Assembly (NCBI GenBank): GCA_900542875.1 | Contig: UQPH01000004.1 | Location: 1-64,000 of the forward strand | Direction: 5' to 3' | From: an uncultured Eubacterium sp. | Lineage (GTDB): Bacteria; Bacillota; Clostridia; Oscillospirales; Acutalibacteraceae | Length of the DNA: 64,000 bases | Part shown: positions 40,862 through 49,106 of the stretch, piece by piece | How the letters are laid out: each line of letters begins with the position of its first letter | Numbering within the stretch: position 1 is the first letter of the stretch | Translations under genes and position numbers: made by a program | Notes under the pieces: model-generated | The model's input: only the letters and a program-made list of their open reading frames with translations | What the model was told of the DNA's origin: nothing | Databases searched by the model: none

Positions 40862-41924
40862 ATTGTTCGATATAATCCCTGACTCCTTGCAGGAATTTGT
40901 CCATTTCTTCGTCTGTGCCGATTGTTATACGAACGAATTTATTAATTCTCGGTTGATTAAAATATCTGATAAAAATATTCTTGCTCTTTAGGTATTCAAA
41001 CATTTCTCTCATACTGTAATCATCGTGCGTTGCCATAATAAAGTTTGTGCTGCTGTCGATTACCTTAAAGCTGAGCGACCTCATTTCCTCCGTCAGTCTC
41101 GTGCGTGTCTTGATTATCATATTCACCGTTTTGTAAAAATAATCGGTATCCTCCATTGCCGCCGCACCTGCTTCAAGCGACAGCATATCCACCGTGTAGG
41201 AATTGTAACTGTTTTTTACCGCCTCAAGAGTTGAAATAAGAGTTTTTGAACCGATTGCAAAGCCGATTCTCAGTCCCGCAAGGCTTCTCGATTTAGAAAA
41301 TGTACCCGTTACAAGCAGGTTTTCATACTCACCTGTAAGCGGCACAGAACTTATTCCGCCGAAGTCGCAGTATGCCTCATCAATGATTACAACGCTGTCC
41401 TTGTTGTAATCCATAATTTTTCTTACAAAATCCTCACCCTCACCGATAGAAGTCGGAGCGTTCGGGTTCGGGATAACAACGCCGCCGTTTTTTTCCTTGT
41501 AATCTTCGGGGTTTATTCTGAAATTTTCGTCCAGAGGATAGTTCTTGTATCTTATATTAAACAGGTTGCACCATACAGGATAAAAGCTGTATGTGATATC
41601 GGGGTAAACTATCGGCTTATCGCTGTTAAAAAATGCCTGAAACGAAAGTGCCAGCACATCATCGCTGCCGTTTCCTACGAAAACATTTTCTGATTTGACA
41701 TTGTAAAATTTCGCAATGGCGTTTTTCAGTTTCATTGAACTCGCCTCGGGGTATAGTCTCAAAGCGTCTGTATCAAAATTTTTTATTGCCTCCACAGCCT
41801 TTGGCGACGGGGGATAGGGATTTTCGTTTGCGTTGAGTTTAACTATATCCTTTTCCTTGCTCTGTTCGCCCGGAACATAAGGCTCTATATCTCTTAAATT
41901 ATTTTTCCATAAAAAATCGTTCAT
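40860..41924 (-). CDS. hisC: Histidinol-phosphate aminotransferase
   Basis: PLP enzyme that transaminates imidazole-acetol phosphate in histidine synthesis. The 354 residues show LNANENPYPPSPK (about 31), RLYPEASSMKLK, VGNGSDDVLAL, PNPNAPTS, IIDEAYCDFG and the PLP Lys in TGTFSKSRSLAGLRIGFA (about 213). FVRITIGTDEEM closes the fold. ATG 41924 follows CGGTGA; an in-frame GTG at 41933 is less likely. No other his gene is adjacent. Its 3' end shares a 35-bp direct repeat with a remnant 1.6 kb away. An aromatic or cobamide-type aminotransferase role cannot be excluded for this family. Confidence 0.9.
   Translation of the reverse strand: MNDFLWKNNLRDIEPYVPGEQSKEKDIVKLNANENPYPPSPKAVEAIKNFDTDALRLYPEASSMKLKNAIAKFYNVKSENVFVGNGSDDVLALSFQAFFNSDKPIVYPDITYSFYPVWCNLFNIRYKNYPLDENFRINPEDYKEKNGGVVIPNPNAPTSIGEGEDFVRKIMDYNKDSVVIIDEAYCDFGGISSVPLTGEYENLLVTGTFSKSRSLAGLRIGFAIGSKTLISTLEAVKNSYNSYTVDMLSLEAGAAAMEDTDYFYKTVNMIIKTRTRLTEEMRSLSFKVIDSSTNFIMATHDDYSMREMFEYLKSKNIFIRYFNQPRINKFVRITIGTDEEMDKFLQGVRDYIEQ
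40915..40949. repeat. Direct repeat, copy 2 (in hisC 3' end)
   Basis: Partner of 39263-39297. It lies inside the intact hisC coding sequence. Confidence 0.75.
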
Positions 41925-41981
41925 TTCAATCACCGATTTTATTTTAGCACATTAAAGCGTTAAATGCAATAAAAATAATTC

Positions 41982-42010
41982 TTGACATTCGACCTTTCTT
42001 AATATATAAT
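41982..42010 (+). promoter_or_regulatory. Sigma-A promoter of ylxM-ffh
   Basis: TTGACA (41982-41987) and TATAAT (42005-42010), spacer 17. Confidence 0.88.
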
Positions 42011-42072
42011 ATTTGAGATGTAAAGATGTTCTGCTTTACAAAGGCAAAATACTTTACAGAGGAGGGAACGCT

Positions 42073-42438
42073 GTGGCTAAGAATTTGAAAATATCTGATT
42101 TGCTCGATTTTTACGGCGAATGCCTTACCGAGAAACAGAGAAATTTTCTCGATTACTACTATAACGATGACCTCTCTTTATCCGAAATAGCGGAAAACGA
42201 AAGCATTACCCGTCAGGGCGTCAGGGACGCTATTAAGCGTGCGGAGAATATTCTCATCGATATGGAGAGCAAACTCGGCTTTGCAGAGCGTTCGGCTGAA
42301 CTCACAAGAGGGCTTAACGAAATAAGCACCTGCGCAGATAAAATTTATGATTTTAATAACGCAGGTACATTATCTAAGGACATTAACGACAGCGTCGCAA
42401 AGATTAAGGCGCTGTGCGAGTATCTGAACAGGATGTGA
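42073..42438 (+). CDS. ylxM: YlxM (UPF0122), SRP-associated helix-turn-helix protein
   Basis: A small protein always found before ffh in Firmicutes and thought to modulate the signal recognition particle. From GTG 42073, 6 bases after GAGGAGGG, it has 121 residues. The N-terminal helix-turn-helix is typical: LLDFYGECLTEKQRNFLDYYY, SLSEIAENESITRQGVRDAIKRAE. The C-terminal half is a helical tail. An in-frame TTG at 42013 would add 20 residues but lacks a binding site. It is 4 bases from ffh and coexpressed with it. Confidence 0.92.
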   Translation: MAKNLKISDLLDFYGECLTEKQRNFLDYYYNDDLSLSEIAENESITRQGVRDAIKRAENILIDMESKLGFAERSAELTRGLNEISTCADKIYDFNNAGTLSKDINDSVAKIKALCEYLNRM

Positions 42439-42442
42439 TTAC

Positions 42443-43837
42443 TTGGCATTTGAAGGATTAAGCGAACGCCTTGAAAATTCATTCAAAAAGCTTCGTGCCA
42501 AGGGCAAACTTACCGAGGCAGATGTAAAGGAAGCTATGAGAGAGGTGCGACTTGCACTTCTTGAGGCGGATGTAAACTACAAGGTATCAAAGGAATTTAC
42601 GGCAAAGGTAACCGAAAGAGCAATCGGAGCGGATGTTATGGAATCCCTCACTCCGAGCCAGATGGTTATTAAAATAGTAAACGAAGAACTCACGGAACTT
42701 ATGGGCGGTACAGAAGCAAGGCTGACTATCGCAAAGCATCCGCCTACCATAATTATGATGTGCGGTCTTCAGGGTAGCGGTAAAACCACTCATTCGGGCA
42801 AACTTGCGCTTAAACTAAAAAAAGAGGGACACAGACCTCTTCTTGTTGCCTGCGACGTTTACCGTCCGGCAGCTATTAAACAGCTTCAGGTTGTCGGTTC
42901 GCAGATTGATGTTCCTGTTTTTGAAATGGGAACGGCGAACCCGGTAGATATTGCACAGAGTGCAGTTAAGTACGCACAGGACCACGGCAATGACTATGTT
43001 ATCATAGATACCGCAGGTCGTTTGCATATTGATGAGGCTCTTATGGAGGAGCTTACAAACATTCGCTCCACCGTTCATCCTCACGAAATCCTGCTTGTTA
43101 TAGACGCTATGACAGGTCAGGACGCAGTAAATGTATCAAAAAGTTTTAACGATACGCTCGGAATTGACGGCGTTATCCTTACAAAACTTGACGGCGATAC
43201 CAGAGGCGGTGCCGCTTTATCGGTAAGAGCCGTAACGGGTAAGCCGATTAAATTTGTCGGTACGGGCGAAAAACTCGACAACCTCGAGACCTTCCACCCA
43301 AGCCGTATGGCTTCGAGAATTCTCGGTATGGGCGATGTGCTCTCTTTCATCGAAAAGGCTGAAATGGCTCTTGACGAAAAGAAAGCGGCAGAACTCGAGA
43401 AAAAACTTGCAAAGAATAAATTTGACTTTAACGATTTGCTCGATCAGTTTGAGCAGATTGAGCGTATGGGCTCGCTTAAAGATACCATTAAGATGATTCC
43501 CGGTATCGGCAAGCAGATTAAGGACGAAGACATTGACGAAAAGGCATTTGACCGATTCAGGGCGATTATATATTCCATGACCGCCGAAGAGAGAGCAAAG
43601 CCCGAGATAATCAATCCGTCCAGAAAACGCCGTATCGCAGCAGGTTGCGGCAGGAGCGTTGACGATGTAAACAAGTTGATGTCTCAGTTCAAGCAGATGC
43701 AAAAAATGGTAAAGCAAATCGGCGGAAACAAAGGTCCTAAGATGAGCAAAAAGATGCGTCGCTTGATGCAGCAAAATCCGCAGATGGCAGAAAAAATGAT
43801 GGGCAAAACAGGCTCAAACAATCCGTTCGGATTTTAA
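42443..43837 (+). CDS. ffh: Signal recognition particle protein Ffh
   Basis: GTPase that binds signal sequences of nascent membrane proteins with the 4.5S/scRNA. The N domain (about 1-85), G domain and Met-rich M domain are in order. GTPase motifs are GLQGSGKTTHSGKLA (about 106), DTAGR (about 189) and TKLDGDTRGG (about 247). The M domain (about 330-464) contains GMGDVLSFIEKAE and the RNA-binding stretch SRKRRIAAGCGRSVDDVN. The start is TTG 42443, with AGGATG upstream and MAFEGLSERL at the N-terminus. Length of 464 is slightly long but normal. Confidence 0.97.
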   Translation: MAFEGLSERLENSFKKLRAKGKLTEADVKEAMREVRLALLEADVNYKVSKEFTAKVTERAIGADVMESLTPSQMVIKIVNEELTELMGGTEARLTIAKHPPTIIMMCGLQGSGKTTHSGKLALKLKKEGHRPLLVACDVYRPAAIKQLQVVGSQIDVPVFEMGTANPVDIAQSAVKYAQDHGNDYVIIDTAGRLHIDEALMEELTNIRSTVHPHEILLVIDAMTGQDAVNVSKSFNDTLGIDGVILTKLDGDTRGGAALSVRAVTGKPIKFVGTGEKLDNLETFHPSRMASRILGMGDVLSFIEKAEMALDEKKAAELEKKLAKNKFDFNDLLDQFEQIERMGSLKDTIKMIPGIGKQIKDEDIDEKAFDRFRAIIYSMTAEERAKPEIINPSRKRRIAAGCGRSVDDVNKLMSQFKQMQKMVKQIGGNKGPKMSKKMRRLMQQNPQMAEKMMGKTGSNNPFGF

Positions 43838-43843
43838 TTAGTA

Positions 43844-43872
43844 TTGACCCAATTTTAATTGGTTGATAAAAT
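43844..43872 (+). promoter_or_regulatory. Promoter of rpsP
   Basis: TTGACC (43844-43849) and TAAAAT (43867-43872), spacer 17; there is no terminator after ffh, so it is probably an internal promoter. Confidence 0.6.
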
Positions 43873-43899
43873 AAATATAATTTTTTGGAGGTAACAAAA

Positions 43900-44142
43900 A
43901 TGGCAGTAAAAATCAGACTTCGCAGAATGGGCGCTAAGAAGGCTCCTTTCTACCGTGTAGTAGTAGCAGATTCAAGATATCCTCGTGACGGTCGTTTCAT
44001 CGAAGAAATCGGAACATACAACACAATGGTTGACCCGGCAGAAATTAAGATTGACGCAGAGAAGGCTAAGAAGTGGATTGCTAACGGCGCACAGCCGACA
44101 GATACAGTTAAGTCAATTCTTAAAAAAGAAGGCATTCTTTAA
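43900..44142 (+). CDS. rpsP: 30S ribosomal protein S16
   Basis: An 80-residue ribosomal protein starting [19 protein letters not shown], with [20 protein letters not shown] and the C-terminal [24 protein letters not shown] is placed for ATG 43900; the in-frame ATG 15 bases earlier is upstream of the binding site and rejected. It lies between ffh and khpA as in most Firmicutes. Confidence 0.98.
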   Translation: MAVKIRLRRMGAKKAPFYRVVVADSRYPRDGRFIEEIGTYNTMVDPAEIKIDAEKAKKWIANGAQPTDTVKSILKKEGIL

Positions 44143-44182
44143 TCTTTGTTTTGCAACGGAGATTTAATAGGAGGTGTTTTCT

Positions 44183-44416
44183 TTGGAAGAATTGTTAGTA
44201 TCCATAACTAAAGGCTTGGTAGACGAGCCCGATAAGGTTTCTGTTGATATTGATGAGCCTAACGAAGAAGGCGTAACCGTATATCATCTTCATGTTGCCG
44301 AGGGCGATATGGGCAGAGTAATCGGCAAGCAGGGCAGAATAGCAAAGGCTATTCGTGTCGTTATGCGTGCCGCAGCAACTCGCAATGATGCAAAAATATC
44401 AATCGAAATAGACTAA
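44183..44416 (+). CDS. khpA: KH-domain RNA-binding protein KhpA (YlqC)
   Basis: A 77-residue single KH domain protein that pairs with KhpB/Jag and affects cell division and small RNA function in Firmicutes. MEELLVSITKGLVDEPDKV opens the domain and GRVIGKQGRIAKAIRVVMRA contains the GxxG loop. The start is TTG 44183 with AGGAGG upstream; the in-frame GTG at 44174 overlaps the binding site. It closes the ylxM-ffh-rpsP-khpA unit before a terminator. Confidence 0.95.
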   Translation: MEELLVSITKGLVDEPDKVSVDIDEPNEEGVTVYHLHVAEGDMGRVIGKQGRIAKAIRVVMRAAATRNDAKISIEID

Positions 44417-44419
44417 TTA

Positions 44420-44460
44420 AAAACCGTTATCCGATCATGTTCGGGTAACGGTCTTTTATT
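44420..44460. terminator. Terminator after khpA
   Basis: ACCGTTATCCGA (44423-44434) pairs with TCGGGTAACGGT (44441-44452), with A-run and TTTT flanks. It can serve the convergent acyltransferase gene too. Confidence 0.85.
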
Positions 44461-44473
44461 TTTCAATCGTTTT

Positions 44474-45523
44474 TTATTTTGCCTTTCTTTTTGAATAAAT
44501 CAATTCGTCTGTTTTGGCTGTCAGTTTGTCAAACAATACTGCTATTGCAGATGTGAATATCAGCGACAGTATAATAAAGAGGTAATGGTGACTGCTTAGA
44601 CCGTATCGGTCGAGAATTATCATAGGAACTCTTTGCAGAATATATATGCTGAATACGTGCTTTGAGAAAAATTCGATAATTTTGTTTTCGATTTTGAATT
44701 TCATACAAAGCATCGTTATCGCCAGTATTCCAGTGATTTGGTAGAGATTATATATGTATGGACTGTCGTCTTTGTATCTTTGAAGAAAATGTGTTGCGGC
44801 GGCTAAAGCAATTAGGACAATCAGGTAAATGCCTATGTTTTTTGTTACCGCTTTTCTCAAATGGGGTCTGAGCAGCGAAAATGCCATACCTGCCGGCAGA
44901 CAGAAGATGGACACAACAAAAATCAGACCCATATCCAACTTTTGCATAATTATGTTTACTATGTATGTTACGACAAATACCGCAATTACTCCTGCCGTAT
45001 TTGACTTTTTGAATATCATAAAGCAAAGGTAAATTATGGCATAAAATATAAATATGTCGAACATATACCAACTGCTGTTTCCCATATTTTTGTAGCCGGT
45101 AAATGACAGCAGTATATTTGAAATGCTGACATTATCGCTCCACATAACATAAAGTACAACAAAAGGAATAAGAGCCAGTGCAAAGTGGTACCATACCTTA
45201 AAGAAACGCTTTTGGGGTATGCTTTTTACATAATTGTTTCCTCTTTTTGCTATGCTCTCCATTATGCCGAAGCCCGAATAAAACAGAAACGGCGCAACCA
45301 CGAACTGACCCAAATAACTGCGAAATTCTCCGTAGGCGTCATCAATCCAAACCCCGCCGTAGTCCATATACATAGATGCGTGGCTGACTAAAATCAGCAT
45401 CGTAAATATGCCGTTAATCATTGATGTCTGCCTGTGCGAGCAGGCGTCATAGTATTGGTTCTTTTCTGCCGGTTTTATTCCGCACAGGACAACCGCCGCA
45501 ATTATAAATACAAAAATTATCAT
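44474..45523 (-). CDS. Acyltransferase 3 family membrane protein
   Basis: Integral membrane O-acyltransferase, 349 residues with about ten predicted helices. The N-terminal region contains the catalytic-type His in ILVSHASMYMDYGG (about residue 44). RSYLGQFVVAPFLFYSGFGIM and later SSWYMFDIFIFYAIIY are typical of the OafA/WecH superfamily. These enzymes acetylate cell-surface polysaccharides or other glycans. It lies on the opposite strand between khpA and rimM, an order usually unbroken in Firmicutes, so it is probably an insertion in this lineage. Confidence 0.87.
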   Translation of the reverse strand: MIIFVFIIAAVVLCGIKPAEKNQYYDACSHRQTSMINGIFTMLILVSHASMYMDYGGVWIDDAYGEFRSYLGQFVVAPFLFYSGFGIMESIAKRGNNYVKSIPQKRFFKVWYHFALALIPFVVLYVMWSDNVSISNILLSFTGYKNMGNSSWYMFDIFIFYAIIYLCFMIFKKSNTAGVIAVFVVTYIVNIIMQKLDMGLIFVVSIFCLPAGMAFSLLRPHLRKAVTKNIGIYLIVLIALAAATHFLQRYKDDSPYIYNLYQITGILAITMLCMKFKIENKIIEFFSKHVFSIYILQRVPMIILDRYGLSSHHYLFIILSLIFTSAIAVLFDKLTAKTDELIYSKRKAK

Positions 45524-45641
45524 TGTTTTAACACTCCATGTTTTAATATATCATATATGAACATATGGGGTCAAGAAATTAATTGTTGAGCTTTGCCACA
45601 ATTTGTGTTATCCTATCATAAACGAAAGGTTGGGTGGCAAT

Positions 45642-46151
45642 ATGAAACAGTACCTCGAAATAGGAAAGGTGAATAATACACACGGCTTAAAGGGCGAAAT
45701 TAAGCTTTCTATGTGGTGCGACGATATAGACTATCTCAAACAGTTAAAGACTGTTTACCTCGATGACGAGGGCAAAATTCTGCTGACGCTCATCAATGCC
45801 AGAAGCCAAAAAAATATTGCTATTCTTAAATTTGCAGAGATAACCTCTGTAGAGCAGGCACAGGAATTAAAAAATAAAGTGCTTTATTGCAACAGAGATG
45901 ACGCAACCATTGATGACGGCGCTTATTATCTTGCAGACGTTATCGGCTGCAAAGTTGTTGATGTTGACACAAACGAGAATTACGGCAAAATCGTTGATGT
46001 GATGAACTACGGAGCAGGGGATATTTACGATGTGAAAAAAGGTAAGAAACATAACCTTATCCCCGTGACTGACGATATAGTTAAAAAAATCGATGCAGAA
46101 AACGGTGTGGTTGAGATTAAGCCGATGAAAGGACTTTTTGATGAGGATTGA
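45642..46151 (+). CDS. rimM: Ribosome maturation factor RimM
   Basis: Helps assemble the 30S head by binding S19. The 169-residue protein has an N-terminal RimM beta-barrel (YLEIGKVNNTHGLKGEIKL) and a C-terminal PRC-barrel (about 95-165) with VIGCKVVDVDTNENYGKIVDV, GAGDIYDV and LIPVTDDIVKKID. ATG 45642 gives the normal family start; the longer frame begins upstream of the GGTTGGGTGG region. It overlaps trmD by 11 bases. Confidence 0.95.
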   Translation: MKQYLEIGKVNNTHGLKGEIKLSMWCDDIDYLKQLKTVYLDDEGKILLTLINARSQKNIAILKFAEITSVEQAQELKNKVLYCNRDDATIDDGAYYLADVIGCKVVDVDTNENYGKIVDVMNYGAGDIYDVKKGKKHNLIPVTDDIVKKIDAENGVVEIKPMKGLFDED

Positions 46152-46881
46152 TATTATGACCCTGTTTACCGATATGTGCGACTCGGTGCTCAGTGAGAGC
46201 ATTATCGGCAGAGCAAGGCAGGCAGGTAAAGTTGAAATAAATACGGTCGATATAAGGAATTACAGCGTTGATAAGCACCGCCATGTGGACGATAAGCCTT
46301 ACGGCGGCGGAAACGGTATGGTTATGATGGCAAAGCCGATATTTGACTGCTATAACGATTTGTGCGAAAAAATCGGCAAAAAGCCGCATCTGCTCTATAT
46401 GACCCCGCAAGGCAAGACCTTAACTCAGGCAAGGGTCAAGGAACTTGCAAAAATGGATAATATAGCAATTCTTTGCGGACATTATGAGGGAGTGGATGAG
46501 AGAGTGATAGAAGCGCTTGAGCCCGAGGAAATTTCAATCGGCGATTATGTTCTCACGGGCGGAGAACTTCCTGCGCTTATTGTTGCTGACAGCGTATCAA
46601 GAATGCTCGACGGTGTTCTGTCAAATGACGAATGTTACGAGGAGGAGAGCCATTATAATTCATTGCTTGAATATCCTCAGTATACTCATCCCGCTGTTTG
46701 GAACGGTAGAGAAGTGCCCGAAGTGTTGCTTTCTGGTCATCATCAAAATGTTGAAATGTGGCGCAGAATGAAGTCGATTGAGCGTACTTTTTATCGTCGA
46801 CCCGATATGCTCGAAAATGCCGATTTGACGCCGAAAGAAAAAGAGTATATATCCAAACTGTCGGGGAATACTAAGGCGTAA
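46141..46881 (+). CDS. trmD: tRNA (guanine-N1)-methyltransferase TrmD
   Basis: SPOUT-class methyltransferase for m1G37 of tRNA. The 246 residues include MRIDIMTLF, HRHVDDKPYGGGNGMVM and the knot region LCGHYEGVDERVIE. SIGDYVLTGGELPA and YTHPAVWNGREVPEVLLSGHH follow. The start overlaps rimM, so the two are translationally coupled. In most Firmicutes rplS follows trmD; here the next gene is ptsH, 168 bases later. Confidence 0.97.
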   Translation: MRIDIMTLFTDMCDSVLSESIIGRARQAGKVEINTVDIRNYSVDKHRHVDDKPYGGGNGMVMMAKPIFDCYNDLCEKIGKKPHLLYMTPQGKTLTQARVKELAKMDNIAILCGHYEGVDERVIEALEPEEISIGDYVLTGGELPALIVADSVSRMLDGVLSNDECYEEESHYNSLLEYPQYTHPAVWNGREVPEVLLSGHHQNVEMWRRMKSIERTFYRRPDMLENADLTPKEKEYISKLSGNTKA

Positions 46882-46961
46882 TAATTTTGTTTATTGTGCA
46901 CAAATATACTTTGTAAAAATTGGTAGTAATTAAGTAGATAAACGAAGTTTTTGAAATATCG

Positions 46962-46989
46962 TTGACGATTGTAATTTTAGTGATATAAT
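46962..46989 (+). promoter_or_regulatory. Promoter of ptsH
   Basis: TTGACG (46962-46967) and TATAAT (46984-46989), spacer 16. Confidence 0.72.
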
Positions 46990-47049
46990 AGATTAAGATG
47001 ATTTAATCAGGAAAAGTAACTCACATATATATAACGAGAGGTAATTATT

Positions 47050-47313
47050 ATGTTCGTAAAAGATGTAACAGTAGAAAATCAGGTAGGTCTCCACGCTCGT
47101 CCGGCAACTTTCTTTATCCAAAAGGCTAATGAATTTAAGTCTTCCATTTGGGTGGAAAAGGAAGAGAGAAGAGTAAACGCTAAGTCACTTCTCGGTGTTC
47201 TTTCACTCGGCATTATGGGCGGAACCGATATTCGTATTATTGCTGACGGTTCCGATGAGGAAGAAGCTGTTGAGGGTTTGGTAGCACTTGTAAAGAGCGG
47301 CTTTAACGACTGA
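47050..47313 (+). CDS. ptsH: Phosphocarrier protein HPr
   Basis: An 87-residue PTS phosphocarrier. The active His is in NQVGLHARPATFF (about residue 16), and the regulatory Ser is in NAKSLLGVLSLGI (about residue 46). So it is HPr rather than Crh, which lacks the His. PTS enzyme I is not adjacent. It is monocistronic with its own promoter and terminator. Confidence 0.95.
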   Translation: MFVKDVTVENQVGLHARPATFFIQKANEFKSSIWVEKEERRVNAKSLLGVLSLGIMGGTDIRIIADGSDEEEAVEGLVALVKSGFND

Positions 47314-47337
47314 TTTTATATTACGAAACATTATTGA

Positions 47338-47374
47338 AACGGGAGTAGAATTATCTGCTCCCGTTATTTTTTGC
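47338..47374 (+). terminator. Terminator after ptsH
   Basis: AACGGGAG and CTCCCGTT arms with an inner AGA/TCT extension across 47338-47365, followed by ATTTTTT. Confidence 0.85.
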
Positions 47375-47391
47375 TGTATATTTTCAAATAT

Positions 47392-47436
47392 AAAAAAACA
47401 CCGATTGCATTAATTAAATGCAATCGGTGTTTTGCT
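47392..47436 (-). terminator. Terminator of the rsmD-coaD operon
   Basis: AACACCGATTGCATT pairs with AATGCAATCGGTGTT; on the minus strand the following bases are a long T-run. Confidence 0.88.
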
Positions 47437-47446
47437 TTTAATTTTA

Positions 47447-48004
47447 TCAGTCTTTGTGTTGAGCGTTTGAGATGCCCTGACGGATTCTGCGTACATCGGT
47501 GAGTGCCTTATATAAAGCGTCGTCGATTGAAAGAAGAGTATCGTCAGCGTAGTTGTTTACTGCGGTGAGCATTTCTCTTGACTTGTTTTGAGCCGATGTA
47601 ACCATCTCGTTAGCCTGAGTTGTTGCGTTGCCCAAAATCTCGCTTGCCTGATTTTGTGATTCGGTGATCATCTGCTTGCCCTGCTCGTTTGCCTTGGAAA
47701 TAATCTCGGCGGCCTCAGCCTGAGCAGTCTTTGTAATCTCGTCTCTTGCAACGAGTTCTCTTGCTTCCTCCTGCGCTTTCTTGATTATCTCGGCAGCTTC
47801 TTTTTTAGCTTCTTCAAGAATGGTGTTTCTGGAGTCAACGATAGCCTTAGCCTGCTTTGTTTCCTGCGGAGTGTTGAGCCTGATGTCCTCGATGATTGTC
47901 TTAATCTTATCTACATCTACCGCACACTTTTTTGACAAAGGAATGGAGGTAGCGTCGTCAAGTACATCTTCAAGGTCTTCCAACAAAATATCTGTATTAG
48001 TCAT
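47447..48004 (-). CDS. Alanine/glutamate-rich coiled-coil protein
   Basis: No named family recognised with certainty. The 185 residues are almost all helix: an N-terminal acidic segment (LLEDLEDVLDDATSIPLSKK, about 5-24), then a long amphipathic coiled coil rich in Ala, Glu, Lys and Gln. It resembles DivIVA C-termini or ATP synthase stator subunits but has no membrane segment. ATG 48004 has AAGGAG 9 bases upstream and overlaps the coaD stop by 8 bases. Conserved linkage to coaD in Clostridia is likely. A cell-division or scaffolding role is a guess. Confidence 0.75.
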   Translation of the reverse strand: MTNTDILLEDLEDVLDDATSIPLSKKCAVDVDKIKTIIEDIRLNTPQETKQAKAIVDSRNTILEEAKKEAAEIIKKAQEEARELVARDEITKTAQAEAAEIISKANEQGKQMITESQNQASEILGNATTQANEMVTSAQNKSREMLTAVNNYADDTLLSIDDALYKALTDVRRIRQGISNAQHKD

Positions 48005-48491
48005 TTTTACTGTCTCCTTTACATCTTTCATAAATATCATTGATTATTTCCTTCGGCACAAAGGACGATATGTCCCCGCCGAGAGTGCAAACCTCTTTTA
48101 CCATGCTTGAGGATAAAAACATATTTTTTCCCTCTGTTGTGAGAAAGACTGTCTCTACCTTCGGGTAAAGCGATTTGTTTGTAAGAGCTTGCTGAAATTC
48201 GTATTCAAAGTCGGACATAGCCCTCAAACCCTTAACTATTGCGACGGCATTCTTCTTTTCGGCGTAGCCTACCAGTAAACCGTCGTATGTATCAATTTTT
48301 ACATTTTTGGATTTAACCGTCCTTTTCAGCAGGTCGATTCTCTCCTCAATGGTAAAAAGTGAATTCTTCTTTGATTTATTGCTCATTACCAGAACGATAA
48401 CCTCGTCAAATAATTCGGCGGCACGCTCTATAATGTCAAGATGTCCGAGTGTTACGGGATCAAAGCTTCCCGGACAAATAGCCGTTTTCAT
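47997..48491 (-). CDS. coaD: Phosphopantetheine adenylyltransferase
   Basis: Penultimate enzyme of coenzyme A synthesis. The 164 residues have the nucleotidyltransferase TxGH motif in CPGSFDPVTLGHLDII (about residue 17), the substrate loop VKGLRAMSDFEYEFQ (about 87), and the end pattern SSSMVKEV. Length and motifs are standard. It lies 3 bases after rsmD and overlaps the coiled-coil gene, so the three form one operon. Confidence 0.97.
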   Translation of the reverse strand: MKTAICPGSFDPVTLGHLDIIERAAELFDEVIVLVMSNKSKKNSLFTIEERIDLLKRTVKSKNVKIDTYDGLLVGYAEKKNAVAIVKGLRAMSDFEYEFQQALTNKSLYPKVETVFLTTEGKNMFLSSSMVKEVCTLGGDISSFVPKEIINDIYERCKGDSKND

Positions 48492-48494
48492 AGT

Positions 48495-49031
48495 TTAGCC
48501 CTTTCGATAATAAGTAAGCTTTGTTTTGCCGTAGTGCTTTTCTCTTGCAATGCACCAGGAATTAACTTCCTGCGGCATTGTTTCTTCCTTTGCACTTTCG
48601 CAAACTATAACTCCGTCATCGCTCATCATTTTTGTGAGCGGCGGCAGGCATTCTTCTATTATACCCTTATGATACGGCGGGTCAACAAATGCAATATCAA
48701 AGCAGTCTTTTTTCATAAGAAAACTTTTTGCCTCGCCGAGCACAAGACGACACTTGTCCTCAATATTACATTTTTCAATGTTGCGCTGTACGATTTTATA
48801 TGCGTTTTTGTTACTCTCAACAAAGGTGCAGTGCCTTGCCCCTCTCGATATTGCTTCGATTCCCAACTGTCCCGAGCCCGCAAAAAGGTCAAGCACCCGT
48901 CTGCCCTCGATTTCAAATTGAATCGAACTGAACAGCGCTTCCTTTGTGCTTTGCGTGGTGGGGCGAGTAACATCGTCGCCGCCGAGTGTGTCAAGGTTTC
49001 TTCCTCTGAGAGAACCTGTGATTACCTTCAT
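48495..49031 (-). CDS. rsmD: 16S rRNA (guanine966-N2)-methyltransferase RsmD
   Basis: SAM-dependent rRNA methyltransferase, 178 residues. It has the family start MKVITGSLRGRNLDTLGG, the SAM loop VLDLFAGSGQLGIEAISRG (about 44) and the catalytic motif FVDPPYHKG (about 119). It is the first gene of rsmD-coaD-coiled-coil, an order conserved in many Firmicutes, driven by a near-consensus promoter. Confidence 0.96.
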   Translation of the reverse strand: MKVITGSLRGRNLDTLGGDDVTRPTTQSTKEALFSSIQFEIEGRRVLDLFAGSGQLGIEAISRGARHCTFVESNKNAYKIVQRNIEKCNIEDKCRLVLGEAKSFLMKKDCFDIAFVDPPYHKGIIEECLPPLTKMMSDDGVIVCESAKEETMPQEVNSWCIAREKHYGKTKLTYYRKG

Positions 49032-49061
49032 AAACCAAAATCCATAAATTAATTATTATTT

Positions 49062-49090
49062 ATTATACAAATATCTGCCCGTTTAGTCAA
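49062..49090 (-). promoter_or_regulatory. Sigma-A promoter of the rsmD-coaD operon
   Basis: Minus-strand TTGACT (49085-49090) and TATAAT (49062-49067), spacer 17. Confidence 0.8.
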
Positions 49091-49106
49091 GGTGTTTACG
49101 CTTTTT

